NCBI RefSeq assembly: GCF_001613065.1
Contig: NZ_BDBQ01000005.1
Span: 62,001 to 126,000, forward strand
DNA from: Nocardia miyunensis NBRC 108239
GTDB taxonomy: Bacteria; Actinomycetota; Actinomycetes; Mycobacteriales; Mycobacteriaceae
Direction of reading: 5' to 3'
Length of the DNA stretch: 64,000 nucleotides
Position 1 is the first letter of the stretch, and each line of letters begins with the position of its first letter. The notes under the pieces were generated by a model, which saw only the letters and a list, made by a program, of their open reading frames with translations, was not told the origin of the DNA and did no database searches. Below, in pieces: positions 25,172 to 37,071 of this stretch. The position numbers and the translations under genes are program-made.

Positions 25172-25591
25172 ATGACCATCCAGGCCATCGAAATCGCCGA
25201 GAGCTCGCAGGTTTTCGGCAGGACCGTCGACGCCTTCGCCCGGTTCGGTCATTCCGCCGCGGTCCGGGCGCGCGGCCTGCTGTTCATCTCGGGACAGATC
25301 GGCCGCCGCGCCGACGGAACCGCAGGTGAAACCGTCGAGGAGCAAACCGAACTCGCCCTGCACCGCCTCGAGGAGATCCTGCGTCAGGAGGGCCTCGACC
25401 TCACCGCACTGGTCGACGTCACCAGCTACCACGTCGACATCCGCCGCAACCTCCCCGAATTCCTCACCGCCAAACAACGTCTCATCCACGTCCCCTACCC
25501 GTCCTGGTCCATCATCGGTGTGGACGGCCTCGCAAGTCCCGAGCTTCTCATCGAAATCCGGGCAACCGCAACATATCCCGAGAACAGCTGA
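25172..25591 (+). CDS. RidA/YjgF/YER057c family protein
   Basis: The 139-residue product has the RidA layout: ARGLLFISGQIGRRADGT near residue 30, EEQTELALHRLEEILRQEGL, DVTSYHVDI and a C-terminal LLIEIRATA. Family members hydrolyse reactive enamine/imine intermediates or act in catabolic pathways. The usual catalytic arginine near the end (xEIxxxA region) corresponds to IEIRATAT. ATG 25172 is preceded by AGAAGGGAA. It follows the HD-like remnant, so its original promoter may have been lost in the 24900 deletion. Confidence 0.88.
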   Translation: MTIQAIEIAESSQVFGRTVDAFARFGHSAAVRARGLLFISGQIGRRADGTAGETVEEQTELALHRLEEILRQEGLDLTALVDVTSYHVDIRRNLPEFLTAKQRLIHVPYPSWSIIGVDGLASPELLIEIRATATYPENS

Positions 25592-25806
25592 TCTTCGGCC
25601 CGTGAGTCTTGATCAGATTCGCGCGGAAGAAGGGAAGCTTCGGCTGCTGGGCTGCGCTCGTGAGGAACTCGTTCAGGGGTCCGTGAGGGTTGCAATGCGT
25701 ATCGGTGAAATTGGGCCAGGGGTCACTGATTTCGGTGTGATGATGCGCAGGTCTTCGAAAAGCATGGCTTTCGTCTTTCTCTGAAGTTGTTGTGCAGGAG
25801 CACATT

Positions 25807-26766
25807 TCAGTGAATGCTGTGCTCGCGGTGTGGCAGCCAGATCTCTTCGGCGCGTTTGCTGGCTTCCGGGTCGAAGTAGTCGCCGGTCCTCAGGTCCTCG
25901 AGCAGGGTCGCGTGGTGTGGTCTCCAGCCCAGGAGGTTTCGGGTGTATTCGCTGGAGATGGGGACATCCAGGGAGAAGAAGGTGGCCAGGAACGGATTGC
26001 CGAGATGCCGGGTGGCCTGGTCCAGGGTCAGCGATGCGGTGGGGATGCCGAGCATCGCTCCGATCCGCTCCGCGATGCTCTCGATCGAAACGGCGCTTTC
26101 GCCGACGCCGTGCAGAACGCTTCCGGCGGGAGCGTTCTCCAGCGCCAACCGGAACAGGACCGCGGCGTCGGCGCGGTGCACGGCCGGCCAGCGATTGGCG
26201 CCATCACCGATATAGGCCGAGACGCCGGCCCTACACGCCGCCGCGATGAGAGCCGGAATGAAGCCGTGATCGCCGGGGCCGTGCACGGTCGGGGCGAGTC
26301 GCACGACACTGGCTCGGACGTCCTGAGCGGCGAGGTCCAGACATGCCCGTTCTCCCGAAATCCGAAAGGCCGCAACCGAATCGGGGTCCGGCTCGTCCTG
26401 TTCGACGCCGACCCGGCCGGCCCGCATCACCAGCGTCCCCGACGTGCTGACCAGCGGCCTGCCGGATCCGGCCAGCGCCTGCCCGAGCGCCTGGATCGCG
26501 TCGCGGTCGCGGCGGATGAGGGTGCCCGGATCGGCGTAATCGCCGCCGTAGGCCATGTGCAGCACGCCGTCGGCGGCCTGTGCGCCGCGGTGCAGGCTGT
26601 CCAGGTCGTCCAGGGAACCGCGGTGTGGCGTCGCGCCCAGCGATTCCAGCCGGGCGGCGGCGATATCCGAGCGGGCCAGGCCGGTGACGGTATGGCCGGA
26701 CGCGATGAGCTCGGCGACGACGGTGGGCCCGGTCTGGCCGGTGCCGCCGGTGACGAAGACGTGCAT
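25807..26766 (-). CDS. NAD-dependent epimerase/dehydratase-family protein
   Basis: The 319-residue product begins with a Rossmann motif (VFVTGGTGQTGPTVVAELIA) and follows the extended short-chain dehydrogenase layout, with STSGTLVM in the active-site strand and WPAVHRADAAVLFRLALE typical of atypical SDRs. The catalytic tyrosine motif Y-x-x-x-K is not obvious, so it may bind NAD(P) with altered catalysis. The gene is divergent from a TetR regulator with four palindromes between them and is probably repressed by it. Confidence 0.87.
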   Translation of the reverse strand: MHVFVTGGTGQTGPTVVAELIASGHTVTGLARSDIAAARLESLGATPHRGSLDDLDSLHRGAQAADGVLHMAYGGDYADPGTLIRRDRDAIQALGQALAGSGRPLVSTSGTLVMRAGRVGVEQDEPDPDSVAAFRISGERACLDLAAQDVRASVVRLAPTVHGPGDHGFIPALIAAACRAGVSAYIGDGANRWPAVHRADAAVLFRLALENAPAGSVLHGVGESAVSIESIAERIGAMLGIPTASLTLDQATRHLGNPFLATFFSLDVPISSEYTRNLLGWRPHHATLLEDLRTGDYFDPEASKRAEEIWLPHREHSIH

Positions 26767-26790
26767 GAGACACTCCCGATCGATTTGAAC

Positions 26791-26876
26791 GCCAGTGACT
26801 GGCACTACTTAGTGCCAGTTACTGACTCTACCTGTAGCGCCAGTCACTGGCGCAACGTGACGCCAGTCACTGGCGT
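26791..26876. promoter_or_regulatory. Four near-identical palindromic operators in a divergent promoter region
   Basis: The 13-bp core GCCAGTSACTGGC occurs at 26791-26803, 26839-26851 and 26862-26874, with a one-mismatch copy at 26814-26826. The last two are extended to 17-bp perfect palindromes (26837-26853 and 26860-26876). Centres are 23-25 bp apart, a little over two helical turns. They fill the gap between the epimerase gene (start 26766) and tetR (start 26896), so the TetR protein very probably binds here to control both genes. Confidence 0.9.
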
Positions 26877-26895
26877 CTTGCGGTAGTCTCCGGGG

Positions 26896-27486
26896 GTGCC
26901 ACGAAGCGGAGCAGAAGCGCGACGCCGCCTCCGGCAGGCGGCCCTGGACCTGTATCGGGAACAGGGGTTCGACCGGACCACGGCCGCGGAGATCGCCGCG
27001 CGGGCCGGGGTCAACGAGCGCACCTTCTTCCGGCACTTCCCGGATAAGCGCGAGGTGCTCTTCGACGGCGAGGCCGATCTGCGCGCCGCGCTGATGCGGG
27101 CGGTCGTCGATGCGCCCGAGGGCCTCGAACCGTTCGAGATCCTGCTGCGCGCCTTCCGGGAATCCGCGCGAAACCTGGAGAACGATCGCCCGTTCCGCGA
27201 CCCGCGGTGGCAGATCATCGCCGCGACCCCGGCTCTTCGCGAACGTGAACTGGCCAAACATGCTTCGCTCACCGATGCCGTCACCGAGGCGTTACGCCGC
27301 CGCGGTTTCGGCGAGCGCGTGGCCGACCTGGCCGCCCGGACCGGCTGGGCGGCCTATCAGCACGCCGTCCAAGCCTGGATCGATGACCCCGCCCGAAGTC
27401 TGGACGCGCACCTCTGCCAAGCCTTCGATGATCTGCGCACCCTTTCCGCGCCCGCGTTACCGACACCTACGAGCACCGAACGCTGA
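26896..27486 (+). CDS. TetR-family transcriptional regulator
   Basis: The 196-residue protein has an N-terminal helix-turn-helix (AALDLYREQGFDRTTAAEIA, ARAGVNERTFFRHFPDKREV) and a helical C-terminal domain. GTG 26896 follows a spacer packed with operators. The 3' end is the first copy of a degenerate tandem repeat (27454-27675). Likely autoregulated and repressing the divergent NAD-epimerase gene; the inducer is unknown. Confidence 0.92.
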   Translation: MPRSGAEARRRLRQAALDLYREQGFDRTTAAEIAARAGVNERTFFRHFPDKREVLFDGEADLRAALMRAVVDAPEGLEPFEILLRAFRESARNLENDRPFRDPRWQIIAATPALRERELAKHASLTDAVTEALRRRGFGERVADLAARTGWAAYQHAVQAWIDDPARSLDAHLCQAFDDLRTLSAPALPTPTSTER

Positions 27487-27675
27487 GCCGGTCCGCCTTT
27501 CCAGCCGCCGAACGATAGCTGGGCCCGTGCCTGCGTTACCGGCGCGATGAGCTTGCCGCTGAGACGATCAGCCTTTCCATCCGCTGACGACGACGAGTCC
27601 ATCTGATCCATGGCCGTGCTGCCGACGCCGATGAGCCTCGAGCGTTGAGATGTCCGTCTTTCCGGCCGCTGAACG
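27454..27675 (+). repeat. Three degenerate tandem copies of the tetR 3' end
   Basis: Three related units of about 60-80 bp start near 27454, 27533 and 27616. Each reads roughly GCGTTACCGACxxC..GAGC, then CGCTGAG, then CCGCCTTTCCAGCCGCC, then GAACGAxAxxGGG. The first copy contains the real stop codon of tetR, and the others repeat the same gene-end with differences. The rest of the gap to 27954 shows no gene. Confidence 0.6.
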
Positions 27676-27954
27676 ACAACGGGCCCCATCCGAATTGGGG
27701 TGGTCGACGCCGTGCACGGAAAACCCACAGGCATCTGCTCGCCGGAGACGACCTGAACCGAGCGCCAACGGGAAGCACCTGCGTCACGAACATGAAAGCT
27801 GTTCTCTATCAGGCAACTACGCAGTACCGGCCTGGTTTTCGGCGGTATCAACAGCCCCCCGGCGAACAATATCGGGCCGGACGCCCTGCGGGGATCGCGA
27901 TGATGGGCATCGAAATCCCCAGCAGGGCGATCGATTGCGTCTATTCTGACGAAA

Positions 27955-31047
<3,093 letters not shown>

Positions 31048-31124
31048 TCTCTCGTCAGGGGCGGCGGGCGGTCCGGCGCACGATCCGTGCCGGAGCGATC
31101 TGCCGCCGCTATGTGATACGACGT

Positions 31125-31161
31125 GGGCCCCGGTCGAATTCGACCGGGGCCCAAATCTTTT
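31125..31161. terminator. Bidirectional terminator between LLM oxidoreductase and MMPL genes
   Basis: Bases 31125-31152 form a 28-bp perfect palindrome (stem GGGCCCCGGTCGA with a minimal loop), followed by AAATCTTTT. It sits between two convergent genes and probably terminates both transcripts. Confidence 0.92.
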
Positions 31162-31224
31162 CGACTGGACGAACATCGCGGCCCTCGCCCGCGGTGCGAA
31201 CGAGGGCCGCGTGCCTACGCGTGA

Positions 31225-33588
31225 TCAGCCGACCGGCACGGGCTCCTTCTCCCGCGCCGCCTCGCGCTCACGCTCCTGCAGTGCACGCAGTTTCGTGCCC
31301 TCGACGTCGATATCGGGCAGGATCCGGTCCAGCCACCCGGGCAGCCACCAGGCCGAGCGGCCCAGCAGCACCAGCAGCGACGGAATCAGCACCATGCGCA
31401 CCAGGAAGGCGTCGAACAGCACGCCCGCGGCCAGCGCGAAGCCCATCGACTTGGCCGTCACGTCGGGCATCATCACGAATCCGCCGAAGACCGAGATCAT
31501 GATGATCGCGGCCGAGGTCACCACCCGCGCGCCGTGGTGGTAGCCCGCCACGACGGCCTCCTTCGGTGACTTGCCGTGGGTGTACTCCTCACGCATTCGC
31601 GAGACCAGGAACACCTGGTAGTCCATGGCGAGGCCGAATACCAGCCCGATCAGGATGATCGGCAGGAAGCTCACCAGCGGATGGGTCTCCTTGACCAGCC
31701 CGAGCTTGCCCTCCTGGAAGATCAGCACGGTCGCGCCGAAGGTCGCGGCCATCGACAACAGGAAGCCCAGGGCCGCGGTCAGCGGCACCAGAATCGAGCG
31801 GAACACCAGCATCAGCAGGATGAACGCCGCCGCGGCCACGATGGCCATATAGGGCACGATCTTGCCGAGCAGCGCACTGGACACGTCCGCGTAGATCGCG
31901 GTGGTGCCGGTGATGCCGTATTCCATCCCGTACTGGGATTTGAACTGGCTCTCGGCGCTGCGCGCGTTCTTCACCAGATCCTGGGTGGCCTTGTCGTTCG
32001 GCCCGGTCTTGGGCACCGCCGACAGCCGCGCACCGGTCGATTCGGCGTAGTTGCCGGCCTGGGTGGCCGGATCGACCTTGTTGGTGACCGCCGGGGTGAC
32101 GAAGTCCATCCCCGGATAGGACGCCAGCTTGTCGTGCAGCGCGGTCACCGCGGCCTGCCGCTGACCGGGTGCGACACCGCTCAGATCGGCGACGATGGTC
32201 AGAATGCCGTTGCTGCCCACACCGAATCCCTCGGTGCGCAGGTCGTATGCCTTGCGCACGGTGCTGGTGGTGGGCTGGCTGTCCTCACCGGGCAGGCCCA
32301 GGCTCAGCTTGGTGGCGGGCAGCGCGAACAGGCCGAGCACGATGATGCTCAGCACCAGCGTCACCGCGGGCATCCGGCCGATCAGGCGGCCGAACCGCAT
32401 GCCGTTGGTGACCGAGGCGGGGTTCTCGGGGTCGTGTTTGGCGACCAACGGCAGCTTCGGCTTGAACAGATATTTGCCGAACGCGCCCATCAGCGCGGGC
32501 AGCAGCGTCAGCGCGACCATGATCGCGAAGGCCGCCGCGAGCGCGCCGCCCAGACCCATCCAGGTCAGGAAGCTGACCCCGACGATGCTCAGCCCGCACA
32601 GCGCGATGATCACCGTCAGGCCCGCGAACACCACCGCGGAACCGGCCGTGCCGATCGCGGTACCGGCCGCCTCCTCGGGCGAATCCTGTACCGCCAGTTC
32701 GTGTTTGTAGCGCGAGACGATGAACAGCGCGTAGTCGATGGACAGCGCGATACCGATCATCGAGGCCAGAATCGTGGTGAAGCTGGGGATGTTCGCCACC
32801 GATGTTCCGGCCATGATCAGCGCCGACGCCGCGCCGACGCCGACGATGCCGGTCAGGATCGGCACGAACGCGGCCAGCAGTGCGCCGAACGCGATCATCA
32901 TCACGATGAATGCCACGACGTAGCCGACCATCTCCGAGGCGCCGGTGTCGATGGCGTTGTTCTGCGCGATGGTGCCGTCCATCTCGACGGTCAGCCCGGC
33001 GCTGCGCGCGACATCGGCCACGTCGTACGCGGTCTTGCGGTCGGCGGCGGTGATATCGGAGAACTTCTTGATACTGAACGGAACCTGAAGGTACGCAACG
33101 GTATCCGCGGGTGCGGTGGAACCGTCGCCCTTGCCCAGGACGTTCAGCGGGGCCAGCCCGCAGCGCGCGACGAACGCCGCGTCGGTGCGGTCGCCGGTGA
33201 GGCAGCCCATCTTGTCCGCGGCGGCGAGCGGATCCATCAGCGGTTTGCTGTGGTCGACGATGTTCAGCTCGCCCAGCTTCTGTACCAACTCGGTGATCGC
33301 GGCACGGTTCGCGGGATCGGTGAGCTTCTGACCGGCCGGTGCGCCGATCACATAGGTGCCGGTGACCGCGTCGAAGCTGAACTGCGCCGACAGGCCGGGG
33401 AACTGTTTGTCGAGGATGTCCGTCGCTCGCTGGGACGGCAGGTTCGGGATGTTGAAATCATCCTTCACCGGCTTCTTCAGCCCGAACCCGAGCCCGGCGA
33501 TGATCAGGACGATCAGTAGCCAGACCGGTAATACGATCCATTTCCGGCGGTAGGCGAACTTGCCCCACCGGTAGAGGTATACGGACAC
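31225..33588 (-). CDS. MMPL-family RND transporter
   Basis: The 787-residue protein has the MMPL layout: a TM near residues 18-38, a large extracytoplasmic loop, five TMs (about 215-390), a second loop, and five more TMs (about 580-760). The proton-relay aspartate-tyrosine pairs are visible in IALSIDYALFIVSRYKHE and GLAMDYQVFLVSRMREEY. Such proton-driven pumps export lipids or drugs in mycolate bacteria. A TetR-type regulator is divergent, with inverted half-sites between the two genes. Confidence 0.93.
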   Translation of the reverse strand: MSVYLYRWGKFAYRRKWIVLPVWLLIVLIIAGLGFGLKKPVKDDFNIPNLPSQRATDILDKQFPGLSAQFSFDAVTGTYVIGAPAGQKLTDPANRAAITELVQKLGELNIVDHSKPLMDPLAAADKMGCLTGDRTDAAFVARCGLAPLNVLGKGDGSTAPADTVAYLQVPFSIKKFSDITAADRKTAYDVADVARSAGLTVEMDGTIAQNNAIDTGASEMVGYVVAFIVMMIAFGALLAAFVPILTGIVGVGAASALIMAGTSVANIPSFTTILASMIGIALSIDYALFIVSRYKHELAVQDSPEEAAGTAIGTAGSAVVFAGLTVIIALCGLSIVGVSFLTWMGLGGALAAAFAIMVALTLLPALMGAFGKYLFKPKLPLVAKHDPENPASVTNGMRFGRLIGRMPAVTLVLSIIVLGLFALPATKLSLGLPGEDSQPTTSTVRKAYDLRTEGFGVGSNGILTIVADLSGVAPGQRQAAVTALHDKLASYPGMDFVTPAVTNKVDPATQAGNYAESTGARLSAVPKTGPNDKATQDLVKNARSAESQFKSQYGMEYGITGTTAIYADVSSALLGKIVPYMAIVAAAAFILLMLVFRSILVPLTAALGFLLSMAATFGATVLIFQEGKLGLVKETHPLVSFLPIILIGLVFGLAMDYQVFLVSRMREEYTHGKSPKEAVVAGYHHGARVVTSAAIIMISVFGGFVMMPDVTAKSMGFALAAGVLFDAFLVRMVLIPSLLVLLGRSAWWLPGWLDRILPDIDVEGTKLRALQEREREAAREKEPVPVG

Positions 33589-33694
33589 GGGCGGTTTCTC
33601 CTAGCTATCGCTGGGTCGTGTGCTGGGCGGAATGCGTATAGCGCAGGCAGCTTTTCCATGGCTGCCGTGAGCGCCGCTGCCACAGCATTTTCTG

Positions 33695-33720
33695 CCTACC
33701 GTGCGGTAGGTAGACTACCG
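33695..33720. promoter_or_regulatory. Inverted half-sites upstream of the MMPL/tetR pair
   Basis: CTACCG (33696-33701) and CGGTAG (33704-33709) form a palindrome extended to CCTACCGTGCGGTAGG, and a third CTACCG half-site follows at 33715-33720. The cluster lies between the MMPL gene (start 33588) and the divergent TetR gene (start 33796), where a TetR operator is expected. Confidence 0.75.
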
Positions 33721-33795
33721 AGCTGTAAGCGGAGCAACAACCTCGACTTGGTCACTGTCGCCCGCGCCGCGCACGGTGGATGAGAGGATCGAAAG

Positions 33796-34380
33796 ATGGC
33801 AACGCGCAGTGCCGCCGGATCGGTCGCCGCAGGTAGAAGCACCAAGGAGGCGATTCGGGACGCTGCGATCCGGCTGTTTTCCGTCAAGGGATTCGATCAG
33901 ACGAGCCTGCGCGAGGTCGCAGATGCGGTAGGAATCACAAAGGCCTCGCTCTACTATCACTACGCGTCGAAGCTCGATCTGCTGCTCGCCGTCATCGAGC
34001 CGATCTTCGACGAGCTGCGGGCGAACGTCGATGTCGCCGAGGGGCTCGCACACGATCCGACCGCTGTTCGGGAGGTGCTCGCCGCACAGTTGCGGGTGCT
34101 GCTGCGCAATCGCACCGCGGGCGCGATGTGCGTGCGGGACAGTGTGACGATCCTCAACGCGCTCGGCGATCGCTACCCGGACCTGCTCGATATCCATCGT
34201 CGGCTGTGTACCTGGCTGGCTGGTCCCGATCCCGATGACGCGGCCATGCTGCGGGCGAGTGCGGCACTGGAAATGCTCAGTTCGGTGTTCTGGTCGCGCG
34301 AACTCGCGCCCGGCGCCGATGATGAACTCATCGAACGGGTGCTGCTGAACGCGGCGCTCGGCGTCCTCGGCGGGGAGTAG
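33796..34380 (+). CDS. TetR-family transcriptional regulator
   Basis: The 194-residue protein has a standard helix-turn-helix (AIRLFSVKGFDQTSLREVAD, AVGITKASLYYHYASKLDLL) and a C-terminal ligand domain. ATG 33796 follows GAAAG. It probably represses the divergent MMPL pump through the 33695-33720 sites. The stop is two bases before the start of an Rrf2-like gene, so the two regulators are probably co-expressed. Confidence 0.92.
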   Translation: MATRSAAGSVAAGRSTKEAIRDAAIRLFSVKGFDQTSLREVADAVGITKASLYYHYASKLDLLLAVIEPIFDELRANVDVAEGLAHDPTAVREVLAAQLRVLLRNRTAGAMCVRDSVTILNALGDRYPDLLDIHRRLCTWLAGPDPDDAAMLRASAALEMLSSVFWSRELAPGADDELIERVLLNAALGVLGGE

Positions 34381-34382
34381 CC

Positions 34383-34925
34383 GTGCACATCTCGCCGCGG
34401 GTCGACAACGCCGTCCGGATACTGCTGGAGATCGCGCGCATACAATCCAATCACGTTGGCGCGCAACAGGATTCGGTGAAGGCCGAAACCATCGCCGCGG
34501 CCCAGGAGATACCGCCGAAAATTCTCGAGGCGACCGCCGCGCAGCTGCGCCGGGCGGGCCTGCTGACCAGTCGGCGCGGCCCCGAGGGCGGCTACCGGCT
34601 CGCGCGTGCGGCCGATCGGATCAGCATCGCCGATGTGATCCGCGCCGTCGAGGGACCGCTCGCCTCGGTGCGTGGGCGACGTCCCGAGGACGTGCGGTAT
34701 TCCGGTGTGGCCGAACCGCTCCAACAGGTTTGGATCGCGTTGCGGGTCAACATCCGCGCGGTGCTCGAGGAGGTGTCGATCGCTCAGATCGCCACGGGGG
34801 AACTGCCGGAATTCGTCGACGCGCTGACCGCCGATCCGGGTGCGTGGGCCCGGCGGCCCACCCTCGAGGGGCCCGCAGGCGCGGCCGCCGAGCGGGAATC
34901 CGCCGCGCCGCCGAATCGGGTGTGA
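34383..34925 (+). CDS. Rrf2-family regulator lacking cluster-binding cysteines
   Basis: The 180-residue protein has the Rrf2 winged helix (DNAVRILLEIARIQ, EIPPKILEATAAQLRRAGLL, RRGPEGGYRLAR) and the following helix AADRISIADVIRAVEGPL. Iron-sulphur Rrf2 proteins such as IscR or NsrR use three conserved cysteines; this product has none, so it should sense something else or be constitutive. GTG 34383 is directly after the tetR stop. Confidence 0.85.
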   Translation: MHISPRVDNAVRILLEIARIQSNHVGAQQDSVKAETIAAAQEIPPKILEATAAQLRRAGLLTSRRGPEGGYRLARAADRISIADVIRAVEGPLASVRGRRPEDVRYSGVAEPLQQVWIALRVNIRAVLEEVSIAQIATGELPEFVDALTADPGAWARRPTLEGPAGAAAERESAAPPNRV

Positions 34926-35334
34926 GCTGGGCGCGAATCCGATACCGGACCGAATTGCCGTGGTGTGGGCCGGGTCCCGATCCACACATCGAGTTGGGCC
35001 GGGGATTGAATCCTGTGCGGCGATCGAATCAGACCCGAGAACGAGGCATGGGAACAGGGCGGGATCGGGATCGGATGTGGGGCCCGGCCATCGGGTTGCC
35101 GGGCTGGATTCCAGCCGATGCGGTTCGCCGCGCGAGCCCATAGGCGACGCGATGTGGATCCGGAACGAATCCGGTATGCCTCTCGGCCGGGCGACCGGCG
35201 AGGACCGGAGTCGGTCCGATGAGCTGAGGTTGGCGCGGTTATGCCGAACCGGCCGTTGACGTGGGTGCGCAAGTGTCCGCTCAGGGCAGAATCCTGGCGA
35301 TCGTGTCACCGGTTGCCGGTAGCCTGCATCCATC
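34926..35334. other. Intergenic region before the ABC exporter pair
   Basis: These 409 bp contain no supported gene. Open frames are low-complexity Arg/Pro/Gly sequence. It probably contains the promoter of the ABC operon, but no clear -35/-10 pair was found. Confidence 0.5.
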
Positions 35335-37071
35335 ATGTTGATCCGACTGCTCCGCACCTTCGCCGCACCGTATCGCGCCCAGCTCGCGGGTGTCGTCGCG
35401 CTGCAGCTGATCTCGGTGATCGCGATGCTCTACCTGCCGACGCTGAACGCCGACATCATCGATAACGGCGTGACCAAAGGTGATATCGGCTACATCTGGC
35501 GTACCGGGCTGTGGATGCTGCTGGTCTCGGGCGTGCAGATCCTCGCCTCGGCGACCTCGGTCTATCTCGGCGCGCAGGCCGCGATGGGCGCCGGGCGGGA
35601 TATCCGCGCGGCCCTGCTGCACCGGGTGGGCACCTTCTCCGCACGGGAGGTCGGGCTGTTCGGCGCGCCCTCGCTGATCACCCGCAATACCAACGATGTT
35701 CAGCAGGTACAGCTGCTGGTCGTGATGAGTGTGACCATTCTGGTGATGGCGCCGATCATGTGCGTCGGCGGCATCGTCATGGCCTTGAAGCAGGCCCTCG
35801 GGCTGTCCTGGGTCCTGCTGGTCGCGGTGCCGGTGCTGGCGCTGACCATGGCGGTGATCATCTCCCGCATGGTGCCCGGGTTCCGGAGCGTGCAGACCCG
35901 CATCGACGGGGTGAATCGTGTTCTGCGCGAACAGATCACGGGCATCCGGGTGGTCCGGGCCTTCGTGCGCGAGCGGCACGAGACCGCGCGTTTCGACCTC
36001 GCCAACACCGATCTGACCAAGGCGTCGCTGTACGTCGGGCGGCTGAGCGCGCTGATGTTCCCCGCGGTCATGCTGATCAGCAACGTGACCACGGTGGCGG
36101 TGCTGTGGTTCGGCGGGCACGCGATCGACGACGGGACCATGCAGGTCGGATCGCTGACCGCGATGCTGGCCTACATCATGCAGATCCTGATGGCCGTGAT
36201 GATGGCCTCGTTCCTGGCGATGATGGCCCCGCGCGCGGCGGTCTCGGCCGAGCGCATCTCCACGGTGCTGGCGACCGAATCCTCGGTGGTCCCGCCGCGA
36301 CAGCCACAGGCCTTCAGCCGCGATCCCGGATCGGTGGAATTCGCCGCGGCCGAATTCACCTTTCCCGGCGCGGAGAAACCGGTGGTGCGGGATGTGCGAT
36401 TCCGCGTCGAGCCGGGGCAGACCACCGCGATCGTCGGTTCGACCGGTGCGGGTAAGACCACGCTGATCAATCTCGTTCCGCGCCTGATCGATGTGACCGG
36501 CGGTGAGGTGCTGGTCGGCGGCGTCGATGTGCGGCGCCTGGATCTGGATGTGCTGCGCGCCCAGATCGGCCTGGTACCGCAGAAGGCGTATCTGTTCACC
36601 GGCACGGTCGCGGACAATCTGCGCTACGGAAAACCCGAGGCCACCGACGAGGAACTGTGGCACGCCCTCGAGATCGCCCAGGCCGCGGATTTCGTGCGGG
36701 CCATGCCGCAGGATCTGCGGACGCCGATGGCGCAGGGCGGCACCACGGTTTCGGGTGGTCAGCGTCAGCGCCTGGCGATCGCCCGCGCGCTGGTGCGCAG
36801 ACCCCGGATCTACCTGTTCGACGACTGCTTCTCCGCACTCGACGTCGCCACCGACGCGCGAGTGCGCGAGGCATTGCGTCCGGAGACCGCCGACGCGGCG
36901 GTTATCACTGTGGCACAACGGATTTCCACGATCCGCGACGCCGATCGGATCATCGTGCTGGAGGATGGCGCGGTGGTCGGGCAGGGCACACACGACGAAC
37001 TGCTGCGCGAGTGCGGGGAGTACCGCGAGATCGTGGAATCGCAGTACAGCCCGGAGGAGGCCGCGCGATGA
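35335..37071 (+). CDS. ABC exporter half-transporter with degenerate ATP site
   Basis: The 578-residue protein has six TMs and an ATPase domain with Walker A GSTGAGKTTLINL and signature VSGGQRQRLAIA. Walker B is IYLFDDCFSALD, with aspartate in place of the catalytic glutamate, and the H-loop is VITVAQRIST, with glutamine in place of histidine. Both substitutions mark the inactive-site subunit of heterodimers such as TM287/288. It overlaps its partner by ATGA. Likely a drug or lipid exporter. Confidence 0.92.
   Translation: MLIRLLRTFAAPYRAQLAGVVALQLISVIAMLYLPTLNADIIDNGVTKGDIGYIWRTGLWMLLVSGVQILASATSVYLGAQAAMGAGRDIRAALLHRVGTFSAREVGLFGAPSLITRNTNDVQQVQLLVVMSVTILVMAPIMCVGGIVMALKQALGLSWVLLVAVPVLALTMAVIISRMVPGFRSVQTRIDGVNRVLREQITGIRVVRAFVRERHETARFDLANTDLTKASLYVGRLSALMFPAVMLISNVTTVAVLWFGGHAIDDGTMQVGSLTAMLAYIMQILMAVMMASFLAMMAPRAAVSAERISTVLATESSVVPPRQPQAFSRDPGSVEFAAAEFTFPGAEKPVVRDVRFRVEPGQTTAIVGSTGAGKTTLINLVPRLIDVTGGEVLVGGVDVRRLDLDVLRAQIGLVPQKAYLFTGTVADNLRYGKPEATDEELWHALEIAQAADFVRAMPQDLRTPMAQGGTTVSGGQRQRLAIARALVRRPRIYLFDDCFSALDVATDARVREALRPETADAAVITVAQRISTIRDADRIIVLEDGAVVGQGTHDELLRECGEYREIVESQYSPEEAAR

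Noticed and set aside
25807..26766. Calling the SDR-like gene a specific sugar epimerase
   Set aside because: The catalytic Y-x-x-x-K is not clear and the neighbours give no sugar pathway.
31576..33519. 647-codon plus-strand frame opposite the MMPL gene
   Set aside because: Gln/His/Asp-rich shadow of a membrane protein with clear family motifs on the minus strand.
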